Origin: an uncultured Acidimicrobiales bacterium
GTDB lineage: Bacteria; Actinomycetota; Acidimicrobiia; Acidimicrobiales; SZUA-35
Assembly (NCBI GenBank): GCA_937976305.1
Contig: CALJSB010000071.1
Location: 1 to 39,813, forward strand
Direction: 5' to 3'
Length of the DNA stretch: 39,813 nt
Shown here piece after piece: positions 25,215 to 33,704 of the stretch (its first letter is position 1; each line of letters begins with the position of its first letter). The notes under the pieces are model-generated. The model was not told the DNA's origin. It saw only the letters and a program-made list of their open reading frames with translations, and did no database searches. Both the position numbers and the translations under genes were made by a program.

Positions 25215-25688
25215 GTGTCACGACTCGAGCAGAGCTTTCTCAATGGTTATGTGCCCTACGTGCTCAGGCAGGCCGACCAGACCCTGTCGGCTCCCTTCTA
25301 CGAAGCACTCAACCAGTTCGGCGTCGCCCGCTCCGAGTGGCGGGTGCTTGCCGTGCTCCACGACTCACCCGAACTGTCAGTGGTGGAGCTGGCGACCAAA
25401 GCACTCAGCCCACAACCGACCGTCACCCACGCCGTCAGCCGCCTCGAGAAACGCAGGCTTGTCAAGCGGTCAGCGGGAAGCACGGACAAACGGCAGCGCA
25501 TCGTGTCGCTCACTGCGACAGGCATCAAGCTGACGACCCAACTCATCGGAGAGGCGCAGCGACTCGAAGCCGATCTGTTGGCTGACGCCGGCGATCTCAC
25601 TGAGCTCATGAACGCCCTCACCGATCTCACCGAAGCGGTGCGAACTCGCACCGCACTCATTGCCACGGAGATGCCTCATGCCGGCTGA
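25215..25688 (+). CDS. MarR-family regulator, probable regulator of the kynurenine genes
   Basis: A 157-residue winged-helix regulator of usual MarR length. The core lies at about residues 38-100: SEWRVLAVLHD, then LSVVELATKALSPQPTVTHAVSRLEKRRLVKR (helix-turn-helix and recognition helix), and a wing with STDKRQRIVSLTATG. N- and C-terminal helices should form the dimer. It is the first gene of the operon and overlaps kynU by 11 bases, so it is co-expressed with its likely targets; the inverted repeat in its promoter suggests autoregulation. The ligand could be tryptophan, kynurenine or a later intermediate; that is inference. Known kyn regulators in proteobacteria are usually Lrp/AsnC-type. 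Confidence 0.92.
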   Translation: MSRLEQSFLNGYVPYVLRQADQTLSAPFYEALNQFGVARSEWRVLAVLHDSPELSVVELATKALSPQPTVTHAVSRLEKRRLVKRSAGSTDKRQRIVSLTATGIKLTTQLIGEAQRLEADLLADAGDLTELMNALTDLTEAVRTRTALIATEMPHAG

Positions 25689-26955
25689 CAATGGTGCAGC
25701 GTCGCTCGACGCTGCGTCGCTTGATGACAGAGATCCGCTCGCCGCCTTTCGCTCCGAGTTCGAGTTGCCAGACGGCATCTACTTGGTGGGCAACTCGCTC
25801 GGCGCACTTCCCAGCGCGGCGCGGGCCAACGTGGAGGCCGAGCTCGACCGCTGGAGCACCCTGGGAGTGACGGGCCACTTCACCGGCTCGCTTGCGTGGA
25901 AGCGCTACCACGAGCTCCTCACCGGACAACTGGCGGCCATCGTGGGTGCACAATCCAACGAAGTCGTGGCCATGAACGCACTGACGGTCAACCTTCACCT
26001 TCTGATGGTGAGCTTCTACCAACCGGCCGGAAAGCGAAACAAGGTCTTGATCGAAGGGCATGCCTTTCCGTCTGATCACTTTGCGGTCGAGTCACAAATT
26101 CGCCAGCGTGGCCTCGACCCGGCCGACGCACTGGTGATGGTTGAGCCCCGCAGCGGCGAAGAGACGCTGCGCACGAGCGACATCCTCGATGCCATCGCCG
26201 AGATCGGAGATGAGCTTGCGTTGGTCATGCTGCCCGGCGTGCAGTACTACACCGGCCAGAGGCTCCCGATGGCCGAGATCGTCGAAGCGGGCCATGCAGC
26301 CGGGGCAACGGTGGGGTTCGATCTCGCCCACGCCGCCGGCAACGTCGAACTCGAACTGCATGAGTGGGGCGTCGACTTTGCCGCTTGGTGCAGCTACAAG
26401 TACCTCAACGGTGGACCCGGTGCCGTTGGGGGTGCATTCGTGCATGAGCGCCACGTGAACGACCAGTCATTGCCGAAGTTGCTCGGTTGGTGGGGTACGA
26501 ACCCTGAAACTCGCTTCGCGATGACCAACCAGTTTGACGCCATCCCCACCGTCGAATCGTGGCAGCTTTCGAACGCTCCAATTCTGTCCATGGCTGCGCT
26601 CCGAGCCTCCCTCGACATGATCGAGCGAGCGGGTGGCATGCCGGCGCTCCGAGCCAAGAACGAGCAGCAGATCCGCTTTCTCGATGCCCGCCTCGAACAA
26701 CTCGCAGGACGCGTCGCAAACATCTCGCCGAAGAACCTGTCCGAACGAGGCTGCCAATACGCACTCCAGGTGCTTGGCGGGAACGGCAAGCAGGTGCACG
26801 AAGAGCTCGAGAAGGCCGGTGTGTACTGCGACTGGCGAGAGCCAGACGTCATCCGAGTCGCGCCGGTACCTCTCTACAACTCATTCGCCGACATCGATCG
26901 CTTTGTCGACATCCTCGACGAGGTGACGCAATCAAACGGTGGGGAAACAGCGTGA
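25678..26955 (+). CDS. kynU: Kynureninase
   Basis: PLP enzyme that cleaves kynurenine or 3-hydroxykynurenine to anthranilate or 3-hydroxyanthranilate plus alanine. The 425-residue length is standard. The PLP lysine is K241 in CSYKYLNGGPGAVGG, preceded by FDLAHAAGNVEL that carries the PLP-binding Asp; YLVGNSLGALP (residues 29-39) is the N-terminal signature, and WWGTNPETRF follows. The ATG at 25678 is chosen because GGAG lies seven bases upstream; a TTG 18 bases earlier is inferior. It overlaps marR by 11 bases and the kmo start by four bases (GTGA). With kmo next door its physiological substrate is probably 3-hydroxykynurenine. Confidence 0.96.
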   Translation: MPADNGAASLDAASLDDRDPLAAFRSEFELPDGIYLVGNSLGALPSAARANVEAELDRWSTLGVTGHFTGSLAWKRYHELLTGQLAAIVGAQSNEVVAMNALTVNLHLLMVSFYQPAGKRNKVLIEGHAFPSDHFAVESQIRQRGLDPADALVMVEPRSGEETLRTSDILDAIAEIGDELALVMLPGVQYYTGQRLPMAEIVEAGHAAGATVGFDLAHAAGNVELELHEWGVDFAAWCSYKYLNGGPGAVGGAFVHERHVNDQSLPKLLGWWGTNPETRFAMTNQFDAIPTVESWQLSNAPILSMAALRASLDMIERAGGMPALRAKNEQQIRFLDARLEQLAGRVANISPKNLSERGCQYALQVLGGNGKQVHEELEKAGVYCDWREPDVIRVAPVPLYNSFADIDRFVDILDEVTQSNGGETA

Positions 26956-28301
26956 CCGCTCCAATGGTGATTGCGGGAGCGGGGCCTGCTGGCGCGCTGC
27001 TGTCGATCTACCTCGCTCGGCAGGGCCACGACGTCACGGTCTATGAGAGTCGCCAAGATCTACGCCGTCACGATGTCGACGCGGGGCGCTCGATCAACCT
27101 CGCCCTCGCAACACGAGGCATCATCCCGCTGATCGATGTTGGAGTGATCGACCGTGTCGATGCCATCACGATTCCGATGCGGGGTCGCCTCGTGCACGCG
27201 CTCGACGACCCAGAGCCGGTACTCCAGCCCTATGGCCGCCAAGCACACGAGGTGATCCACTCGGTCTCGCGCTCGGACCTCAACGCCATCTTGCTCGATG
27301 CAGCCGTTGCGACGGGGCGGGTCACCATCGAGTTCTCGCGTGAGATCGAACGCGTCAACTTCGACGATTCGACCGTGCGCTTCGCCAACGGTGACGCAGC
27401 CTCGTTCTCGACCATCTTCGGTGCTGATGGCGCCGGATCGAAGGTTCGCGAAGCAATGGTTGCCGAGGGCGCATGCGACGCTCATACCGAATGGCTGGAC
27501 CACTCCTACAAAGAGCTCACGCTCTCGGCCACAGAAACAGGCGACCACAGGCTCGACCCGAATGCGTTGCACATTTGGCCTCGCGGCGAGTTCATGCTCA
27601 TTGCTCTTGCCAATCCCGAGGGCGACTTCACGATGACGCTGTTTGCGCCGACCACCACCTTTGAATCGCTGAGTAGCGAAGGCGACATCGATGCGTTCTT
27701 CGAGTCCGAGTTCGCCGACCTCGCCAAGCTGGGATCAGATGCTGCGCAGCAGTTTTCCGACAACCCGACTGGCCGTCTCGGCACCCTTCGAGCTGAAGGC
27801 TGGCACCTCGACGATCGAGCGGTGCTCGTTGGGGACTCAGCGCATGCCATCGTGCCGTTCCACGGCCAGGGCATGAACGCCGCCATGGAGTCGGTGCGCT
27901 GTCTCGACCGCCACATGACACAGACACCCAGTGATCTCGCCGAGGCGTTCGCCAATTACGCCGAGGAGCGGAAGCCAGACGGTGATGCCATCGCCGACAT
28001 GGCACTCGACAACTACATCGAGATGCGATCAGGCGTTGTTGACCCCGACTACCTCGCCAAGAGAACCCTCGCCCTCGAGCTCGAGGCTCGTCATCCGGCC
28101 CACATCAGCCCTCGCTACAACATGGTGATGTTCTCGACCATGCCCTACGGCGAGGCGCAGTCGCGAGCGTCCGAGCAGGCCGAGATCATCGCTCGCTCGA
28201 TCGCCGACCCCGCACTCGATATCGACTCGCTCGTGGCCGCCCTTCCGCCGCTTCCACCGGTCGACCCGCTCACTGATCGACAGGCGCTCTCCAGCTCATG
28301 A
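26952..28301 (+). CDS. kmo: Kynurenine 3-monooxygenase
   Basis: FAD-dependent aromatic hydroxylase converting kynurenine to 3-hydroxykynurenine with NADPH and oxygen. The 449-residue protein begins with the Rossmann motif VIAGAGPAGALLS (residues 6-18), has GRSINLALATRG, which is characteristic of KMO rather than other hydroxylases, and the second FAD motif GDSAHAIVPFHGQGMNAAMES near residue 296. The C-terminal half has the KMO-type helical region (YNMVMFSTMPY). A GTG at 26952 fits: its GTGA overlaps the kynU stop, and MTAPMVIAGAG is the expected N-terminus. The stop overlaps the next start (ATGA). Confidence 0.95.
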   Translation: MTAPMVIAGAGPAGALLSIYLARQGHDVTVYESRQDLRRHDVDAGRSINLALATRGIIPLIDVGVIDRVDAITIPMRGRLVHALDDPEPVLQPYGRQAHEVIHSVSRSDLNAILLDAAVATGRVTIEFSREIERVNFDDSTVRFANGDAASFSTIFGADGAGSKVREAMVAEGACDAHTEWLDHSYKELTLSATETGDHRLDPNALHIWPRGEFMLIALANPEGDFTMTLFAPTTTFESLSSEGDIDAFFESEFADLAKLGSDAAQQFSDNPTGRLGTLRAEGWHLDDRAVLVGDSAHAIVPFHGQGMNAAMESVRCLDRHMTQTPSDLAEAFANYAEERKPDGDAIADMALDNYIEMRSGVVDPDYLAKRTLALELEARHPAHISPRYNMVMFSTMPYGEAQSRASEQAEIIARSIADPALDIDSLVAALPPLPPVDPLTDRQALSSS

Positions 28302-29122
28302 CCCGCCCGCAAGACAATCACCAACAACAGAACGACGACTTCACCTACGGCAGCTACCTGATGATCCCCGAACTGCTGTCGCTCCAGCAGTGTGTTTCGG
28401 TCGACCCTGACACGAATGAGCCCGAGCACGACGAGACGCTGTTCATCATCATCCACCAGGTGTACGAGCTGTGGTTCAAGCAGCTGCTGCACGAGATCGA
28501 CTTCATCGTTCAGTCGATCAACACCGATCGAATCAACAGCGCCCGGCAACACCTCAAACGAGTGCTGAAGATCATGAAGACGCTCGTGGGTCAACTCGAT
28601 GTGCTCGAAACAATGACACCCGCAGAGTTCGCCAGCTTCCGCTCGTTCCTGGCCAACGCCAGCGGCTTTCAATCGGCACAGTTTCGCGAGCTTGAGTTTG
28701 TCCTCGGCATCAAGGACCGCATCGACACTGACTGGTTCAAGGGCGACGAGGGCGCACGACTCGCCGCTCGATATGACGCACCGACCATCTGGGATGCGTT
28801 CCTGCACATGCTCGCTCGCCAGGGTGTCGAGGTTCCTGCCGACATCCTCAACCGCGATGTCACCCAACCCATCGTCGAGAGCCCCGAGCTGCAGGCCCTG
28901 ATTGTCGAGCGATACAGCGACGAAGGTTTCGCGGCCCTTTGCGAAACCCTCACCGATCTCGACGAAGGACTTCAAGAGTGGCGCTATCGCCACGTGATGA
29001 TGGTGCGCCGCACCATTGGCACCAAGCCGGGAACCGGCGGATCGGACGGCGCCTCGTACCTGGCGACCACGTTGTTCAAACCGGCATTTCCCGACCTCTG
29101 GGCCATCCGCACTGCCTTCTAG
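28298..29122 (+). CDS. kynA: Tryptophan 2,3-dioxygenase
   Basis: Heme enzyme that opens the indole ring of tryptophan to N-formylkynurenine, the entry step of the pathway. The 274-residue protein is within the bacterial range. FTYGSYLMIPELLSLQ (residues 15-30), H53 in IIHQVYELWFKQLLHE (substrate-side His), and H232 in YRHVMMVRRTIG (axial heme ligand) are conserved, as is the GTGGSDGASYL loop near residue 248. It is the third catalytic gene of the operon although first in the pathway. No kynurenine formamidase gene is present in the window, so the next hydrolysis must be supplied elsewhere. The next gene starts 32 bases downstream. Confidence 0.97.
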   Translation: MTRPQDNHQQQNDDFTYGSYLMIPELLSLQQCVSVDPDTNEPEHDETLFIIIHQVYELWFKQLLHEIDFIVQSINTDRINSARQHLKRVLKIMKTLVGQLDVLETMTPAEFASFRSFLANASGFQSAQFRELEFVLGIKDRIDTDWFKGDEGARLAARYDAPTIWDAFLHMLARQGVEVPADILNRDVTQPIVESPELQALIVERYSDEGFAALCETLTDLDEGLQEWRYRHVMMVRRTIGTKPGTGGSDGASYLATTLFKPAFPDLWAIRTAF

Positions 29123-29154
29123 AACCGGCATCATCAAACCTTCGAAAGGCAACC

Positions 29155-30591
29155 ATGGCGAGCTATCCCGAACTGCAGCTCTACATCAATGGCTCGTGGC
29201 GTTCTGCAAGCGACTCGCTGCCCGTCATCAACCCGGCAACCGAAGAGCACATCGGACAGGTGCCAGTGGCCGGACAAGACGAACTCGATGATGCACTGGC
29301 TGCCGCCGAGGCCGGCTTCAAGCAATGGCGTCAGACCGCTCCGAAAGCTCGAGCCGATCTCATCCGCAGCGCCGCGTCGTTGTTGCGCGACCGACAAGAC
29401 GAGATTGCTCACTCGATCACCGCTGAACACGGCAAGCCGTTCAAGCAGGCCCAGCTCGAGGTGATCCGAGGATGCGAGTTCTTCGAGTGGGACGCTGGCG
29501 AGGCCACCCGCCTCTACGGCCGGGTGATCCCGAGTGCTCCCGGCGTGCGTTACGTCGTGCACCATCAACCGATTGGCCCCGTCGCAGCGTTCTCTCCGTG
29601 GAACTTCCCGATGAGCCAGCCAGCCCGAAAGATCGCTGGCGCCCTGGCCTCTGGTTGTTCGGTCATTCTCAAGGCCGCCGAAGAGACACCGGCGGGGGCC
29701 ATGCACATCGCCAAGGCCTTTCACGATGTAGGCCTCCCCGCCGGTGTGTTGAATCTCGTGTTCGGCGTGCCAGCCGACATCTCGAACCGCCTCATTCCCG
29801 ACGATCGCATCAAGCTCGTCGCCTTCACCGGCTCGACAACGGTCGGACGCCACCTCACCGGCTTGGCCTCGGACCACATGACGCCGGTGCTCATGGAGCT
29901 GGGCGGCCACGCTCCCGTCATCGTCTGCGAAGACACCGACGTCGAGCAGGCGGCGCTGTCGTCTGCCGTGCGCAAGATGCGCAACGCCGGTCAGGTGTGC
30001 ACCTCGCCGACTCGGTTCTTCGTGCACGAGCAGATCTTCGACCAGTTCCTCGATGTGTTCACCAAGCGAGCAGCCGAGACCGTCGTCGGCAACGGGATGG
30101 ATCCCGGCATCGAGATGGGTCCGTTGGCGAACGAACGTCGAATCACCGCGCTCACCGAGTTAGTTGGCGACGCCCGTGATGTCGGCGCCGATGTCGTGAC
30201 CGGCGGAAGCCGGATGGAAGGCGCCGGCTACTTCTTCGAGCCAACCGTGCTGGCCAACGTCCCCGCTCATGCTCGCGTGATGCAGGAAGAGCCGTTTGGT
30301 CCGCTCGCCATCGTCAACGCCGTCGATTCGCTCGACAGCGCGATCGAACAGGCCAACGACGTGCCGTATGGCTTGGCGGCCTACGGCTTCACCAACCGGG
30401 CTGACTACGCCGACCAGATGGTTGAGCGAGTCGAAGCAGGCAACCTGTCGATCAACACCCTCGAGGCCTCGCTCCCCGAAACACCCTTTGGCGGCGTCAA
30501 GTCGAGCGGCTACGGCCGCGAGGGCGGCACCGAGGGCCTCCATCACTACACCGTGATCAAGAACGTGTCCCACAGCATCGAGATCGTGTGA
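29155..30591 (+). CDS. NAD(P)-dependent aldehyde dehydrogenase
   Basis: A 478-residue aldehyde dehydrogenase. The catalytic Cys is C282 in NAGQVCTSPTRF and the general base is E248 in LMELGGHAP; FTGSTTVGR is the NAD-binding region and PWNFPMS the N-terminal motif. The family resemblance is to succinate-semialdehyde and related dehydrogenases, but specificity is not certain. The ATG has AAAGG about four bases upstream, and the gene follows tdo after 32 bases. A role in oxidising an aldehyde from tryptophan breakdown, such as 2-aminomuconate semialdehyde, is possible only if the missing dioxygenase and decarboxylase are encoded elsewhere. The next gene is 13 bases away. Confidence 0.92.
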   Translation: MASYPELQLYINGSWRSASDSLPVINPATEEHIGQVPVAGQDELDDALAAAEAGFKQWRQTAPKARADLIRSAASLLRDRQDEIAHSITAEHGKPFKQAQLEVIRGCEFFEWDAGEATRLYGRVIPSAPGVRYVVHHQPIGPVAAFSPWNFPMSQPARKIAGALASGCSVILKAAEETPAGAMHIAKAFHDVGLPAGVLNLVFGVPADISNRLIPDDRIKLVAFTGSTTVGRHLTGLASDHMTPVLMELGGHAPVIVCEDTDVEQAALSSAVRKMRNAGQVCTSPTRFFVHEQIFDQFLDVFTKRAAETVVGNGMDPGIEMGPLANERRITALTELVGDARDVGADVVTGGSRMEGAGYFFEPTVLANVPAHARVMQEEPFGPLAIVNAVDSLDSAIEQANDVPYGLAAYGFTNRADYADQMVERVEAGNLSINTLEASLPETPFGGVKSSGYGREGGTEGLHHYTVIKNVSHSIEIV

Positions 30592-30604
30592 AGAGGATCG
30601 CCCA

Positions 30605-31558
30605 ATGAGCTACGCCCGCAGTGACGCCAAGGCATACGCCCGTTCCAACATGAAGGGCATTTGGGCCGCCGCCCTCATGCCCTTCACCGAAGATCTCCGT
30701 CTCGATGAAGACGGCTTCCGTGAGAACGTCAGGCACTGGACACAAGACCTCGGCATTCAAGGCCTGTTTGTCTCGGGCAAGCAAGGCGAGTTCTTCTCGA
30801 TGTCACTCGATGAACGCAAGCGCTCGATTGAGCTCGCAGCGGAAGCCACGGGAGACCAGGGTCAAACGATCATGTCGTGTTCCGATCAGAACATGGACGT
30901 GGTCCTCGAACTCGCGCGCCACACCGAAGAGGTCGGCGGCGACTACATCGTGGTCCACGCCCCGGCGCTCCACTTTTTCAAAGAGCAGGAGGAGACCCTT
31001 CTGGCGTACTACGAGACCGTGGCGAGCAGCGTCAACATCGGCGTGGCCCTCTGGAGCCACCCCGACAGCGGCTACTTGATGTCGCCCGAGCTTTGTAATC
31101 GTCTGGCCGACATCGAGAACGTTGTTGCGATCAAGTACAGCGTGCCCCGCCCGATGTACACCGAGCTCACGAGGCTTGCGTCCGATCGCATTCAGGTGAG
31201 CACGGCGTCAGAGCCGGAATGGCTCGACAACATTCTCGAGCTCGATTGGAAGCTCTACCTGTGCTCGTCGCCGCCGTTCTTGTTGCAAACCGCCAACGAC
31301 CGACGCATGCACGACTACACCGAGGCCGCGTTTGCCGGAGACGCTGATCGGGCTCGTGAGATCAGCGCATCGCTCGATCCGGTCCGCAATGCCCTCATGG
31401 GAACGAGACCGGCTGAGAAGCCTCATGCCCATCAGAAGTACTGGCAAGAACTCCTCGGCCAAGTCGGCGGCCGAGTTCGGGCGCCGATGCTTGAGCTCAC
31501 CGAAGAAGAGAAGTCGGTGACTCGGGAGGCGTTCGAAGCCTGCGGACTCGTGGTCTAG
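30605..31558 (+). CDS. Dihydrodipicolinate synthase-superfamily lyase, unknown substrate
   Basis: A 317-residue (beta/alpha)8 class I aldolase-type protein. The Schiff-base lysine is K177 in VVAIKYSV. The DHDPS signature GTTGE appears as SGKQGE (57-62), and the usual catalytic Tyr near position 133 appears replaced (HFF, 123-125, where DHDPS has PYY). The start is preceded by AGAGGA seven bases upstream. The length and the changed motifs argue against lysine synthesis and fit other superfamily members such as hydratase-aldolases that act on pyruvate adducts. Neighbouring aldehyde dehydrogenase and crotonase-fold genes suggest a catabolic unit. I cannot name the substrate. Confidence 0.85.
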   Translation: MSYARSDAKAYARSNMKGIWAAALMPFTEDLRLDEDGFRENVRHWTQDLGIQGLFVSGKQGEFFSMSLDERKRSIELAAEATGDQGQTIMSCSDQNMDVVLELARHTEEVGGDYIVVHAPALHFFKEQEETLLAYYETVASSVNIGVALWSHPDSGYLMSPELCNRLADIENVVAIKYSVPRPMYTELTRLASDRIQVSTASEPEWLDNILELDWKLYLCSSPPFLLQTANDRRMHDYTEAAFAGDADRAREISASLDPVRNALMGTRPAEKPHAHQKYWQELLGQVGGRVRAPMLELTEEEKSVTREAFEACGLVV

Positions 31559-31596
31559 CGTCACGGCGATCACCTCGCCGATGGGAGCTCATTCAC

Positions 31597-32379
31597 GTGT
31601 CCACTGCAGCCAGCAACTTCGAAACACTCACCGCAGTCGCCGACGGCCGTCTTGGTCGGCTCACCCTCAACCGGCCCGAGAAGCTCAACCCGCTGAGCTG
31701 GCAATGCCTGCACGAGATCGAGCAGGCCGCCCGCTGGTTCGACGATCAGCGAGACGTCACGGTTGTCATCGTGTCGGGCGCGGGGCGAGCCTTCAGCGCC
31801 GGCGCTGACCTGAACTCATTCTCGAGCCGCGACGACATCACAACGCGCGAAGTCGGCGAGCACGGCCGGCGCATGGCTGATGCGCTCGAAGCCATGAAGG
31901 CATTGGCCATCGCTCGCCTGCAGGGGTGGTGCGTCGGCGGGGGATTGGTCGTGGCCGCGGCGTGTGACCTGCGGGTCGCAGCCGACACCGCACGCTTCTC
32001 GATCCCCGAGGTCGATCTGGGCATCCCGCTTGCTTGGGGTGGTATCCCGCGGCTGGTGCGCGAGATCGGTCCCGCACTCACGAAGGAACTGGTGCTCACC
32101 TGCCGGCCATTCGACGCCGCCGAGGCGAAGAGTGCCGGATTCCTCAACCGAGTCGTTCCCGAGGACGACCTCGACACCACGGTCGAGGAGCTCGCCGCTC
32201 AACTGATCGAGAAGGCCCCGCTGACGATTCAGGCCACGAAGCGCCACGTCAACGCCGTAACCGACCAAATGGTCGGCACCATGCGCAGCTGGTCGGACGC
32301 CGACGGACTCGCCAACGCCTTCAACGATCCGGAGTGCGGTGAGGCTCGGAAGGCCTACCTCGCGACCAAGGGCCGATAA
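31597..32379 (+). CDS. Enoyl-CoA hydratase/isomerase (crotonase) family protein
   Basis: A 260-residue crotonase-fold protein. LTLNRPEKLNPLS (22-34), the oxyanion region AFSAGADL (65-72) and GGGL (114-117) are present. The first catalytic Glu of hydratases (the E of GGCE) appears as V118, while the second, in IPEVDLG, is kept as E138. One missing Glu argues against a plain hydratase and for an isomerase, hydrolase or lyase. The GTG at 31597 has GGGAG nine bases upstream. It lies 38 bases after the DapA-like gene. A reaction on a CoA thioester is expected. Confidence 0.9.
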   Translation: MSTAASNFETLTAVADGRLGRLTLNRPEKLNPLSWQCLHEIEQAARWFDDQRDVTVVIVSGAGRAFSAGADLNSFSSRDDITTREVGEHGRRMADALEAMKALAIARLQGWCVGGGLVVAAACDLRVAADTARFSIPEVDLGIPLAWGGIPRLVREIGPALTKELVLTCRPFDAAEAKSAGFLNRVVPEDDLDTTVEELAAQLIEKAPLTIQATKRHVNAVTDQMVGTMRSWSDADGLANAFNDPECGEARKAYLATKGR

Positions 32380-32407
32380 ACCACACGGCCACCGACTGTC
32401 GCGCCGG

Positions 32408-32413
32408 TAAGGT
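32408..32413 (+). promoter_or_regulatory. Candidate -10 box (TAAGGT) for the MFS gene
   Basis: TAAGGT ends nine bases before the GTG at 32423; no Shine-Dalgarno is seen. The spacing is longer than in the other candidates, so this one is weaker. Confidence 0.3.
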
Positions 32414-32422
32414 CGCCACCCC

Positions 32423-33583
32423 GTGCATCGACTCGTTTACCTCTCGAACTTCTTTCTGACGACCGGCGCCGGCGTCATCTTCGTGATCCTTGCCGATCTC
32501 AAGGAGGACTTTGGCCTCGCCGATGCAGAGATCGGCGCCGTCGCCGGTGTCGGGTTCCTCGCAGCATTGCTGGCATCAGTCTTGCTGTCGCCCATCGCCG
32601 ACCGGGGCCGCGTCTTCGAAGTGGCGACAGCCGGCGTGGTGCTGGGTATTGCCGGCAACGTCTTGTTTGGCTTGGCCGATTCGTTCACGGTCTTTGCCCT
32701 CTCTCGAGCTTGCATCGGGGTGGGCCTCGGGCTCTACCTCGCCGCAGCCCGCAAGGCGATCATTGGCACAAACACCGACGGCAGCGGACAGAAGCTCGGC
32801 ATTCTGCTGTCGACCAACGTTGCCGGATTTCTCGTCGGGCCGCTGCTCGGATGGCTGTTGGCCGACTTCCGCTTCGGCATGCCGTTCTTCGCCGTCGCAG
32901 CGCTCGTCACGATCACCGCACCGCCGACCCTCTGGTGGATGCGCAACGTCGAGGTTGCCACGCAGGTCGTCAATCTGAAAGACATGGGCGCCCTGCTGGC
33001 CCGACCCCGCATCAGAGGGGCACTACTGGCACAACTGTTCCTCTACGGCAACATCGGCATGTTCGACTCTGTCGCCGACTTGTACCTCACCGACCTCGGC
33101 GCAGACGAACGAACCGTTGCTCTGCTCATTTGGGCCTTCGGCATACCGCTCATCGTCCTGCCCGGAATCGCCGGCGGGGTGATCGACCGGAACCGTCCAC
33201 CAATCGTGCTGATCATCGGCGTGTTCTGTGCCGTCCCGGCGATGGCGTCGTTCGGCATCTTTCAGTCACTCCTTGCCTTCGGCATTGCCGCCGTGATCGA
33301 GGGGACGATCGAGTCGTTTGCATTCCCAGCAGCGCAGGTGGTCGTGGTCCGGGAATCGGGGGCGGCAGAAGCGGCCATCGGGCAAAGCCTCCTTGACGTC
33401 GCTGGCAACCTGGCCGCAGCAACCGCAGCCTTTGCGGGACCGATTCTGTATGGCAGTGGGGGACCACTTGCGGTCTACGGAGGCATCGCTGTGGTGGGCT
33501 TCGTCCTCTCTGTGGGAGCAGCCACACAACTCCGGCAGGGCCCGACACGTGCGCCCGCGTCTGAACCCGCACCAGTCGCCTGA
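32423..33583 (+). CDS. Major facilitator superfamily transporter
   Basis: A 386-residue polytopic membrane protein, roughly 12 hydrophobic segments. The first is YLSNFFLTTGAGVIFVILADL; the loop after the second segment has the MFS pattern SPIADRGRVFEV (residues 54-65), a variant of the 'G-x-x-x-D-R-x-G-R' motif, and DRNRPP lies in the second half. No soluble domains are fused. The substrate is unknown: it could move a product of the preceding catabolic genes or something unrelated. The GTG at 32423 follows the crotonase gene by 43 bases. A 7-bp inverted repeat overlaps its stop codon. Confidence 0.88.
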   Translation: MHRLVYLSNFFLTTGAGVIFVILADLKEDFGLADAEIGAVAGVGFLAALLASVLLSPIADRGRVFEVATAGVVLGIAGNVLFGLADSFTVFALSRACIGVGLGLYLAAARKAIIGTNTDGSGQKLGILLSTNVAGFLVGPLLGWLLADFRFGMPFFAVAALVTITAPPTLWWMRNVEVATQVVNLKDMGALLARPRIRGALLAQLFLYGNIGMFDSVADLYLTDLGADERTVALLIWAFGIPLIVLPGIAGGVIDRNRPPIVLIIGVFCAVPAMASFGIFQSLLAFGIAAVIEGTIESFAFPAAQVVVVRESGAAEAAIGQSLLDVAGNLAAATAAFAGPILYGSGGPLAVYGGIAVVGFVLSVGAATQLRQGPTRAPASEPAPVA

Positions 33584-33599
33584 CTCAGCCCTCTGAGTC
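33582..33599 (+). terminator. Hairpin at the end of the MFS gene, possible terminator without T-run
   Basis: GACTCAG (33582-33588) and CTGAGTC (33593-33599) form a perfect 7-bp stem with a CCCT loop, overlapping the MFS stop codon. No T-run follows, so it may be an RNA stabiliser or a weak terminator. Confidence 0.4.
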
Positions 33600-33704
33600 G
33601 ACTCGCCTGGCGATTCGACTTCCCTCGTGACTGCGGTCACAATGTGGCCTTCGCCGGGTACAACAGTGTGTGCTCGAATCGCCGATGACAGGGAGACCAA
33701 ACCG

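Noticed and set aside
25660..25677. TTG start 18 bases upstream for kynureninase
   Set aside because: It adds six residues without family support; the ATG at 25678 has GGAG at good spacing.
28145..29152. 335-codon open frame on the minus strand antisense to kynA
   Set aside because: It lies opposite a clear tryptophan 2,3-dioxygenase with all motifs; the translation has no recognisable domain. High GC makes long antisense frames common.
25678..33583. A kynurenine formamidase or 3-hydroxyanthranilate dioxygenase among the cassette genes
   Set aside because: None of the encoded proteins shows the metal-dependent cyclase-type formamidase motif or a cupin dioxygenase fold.
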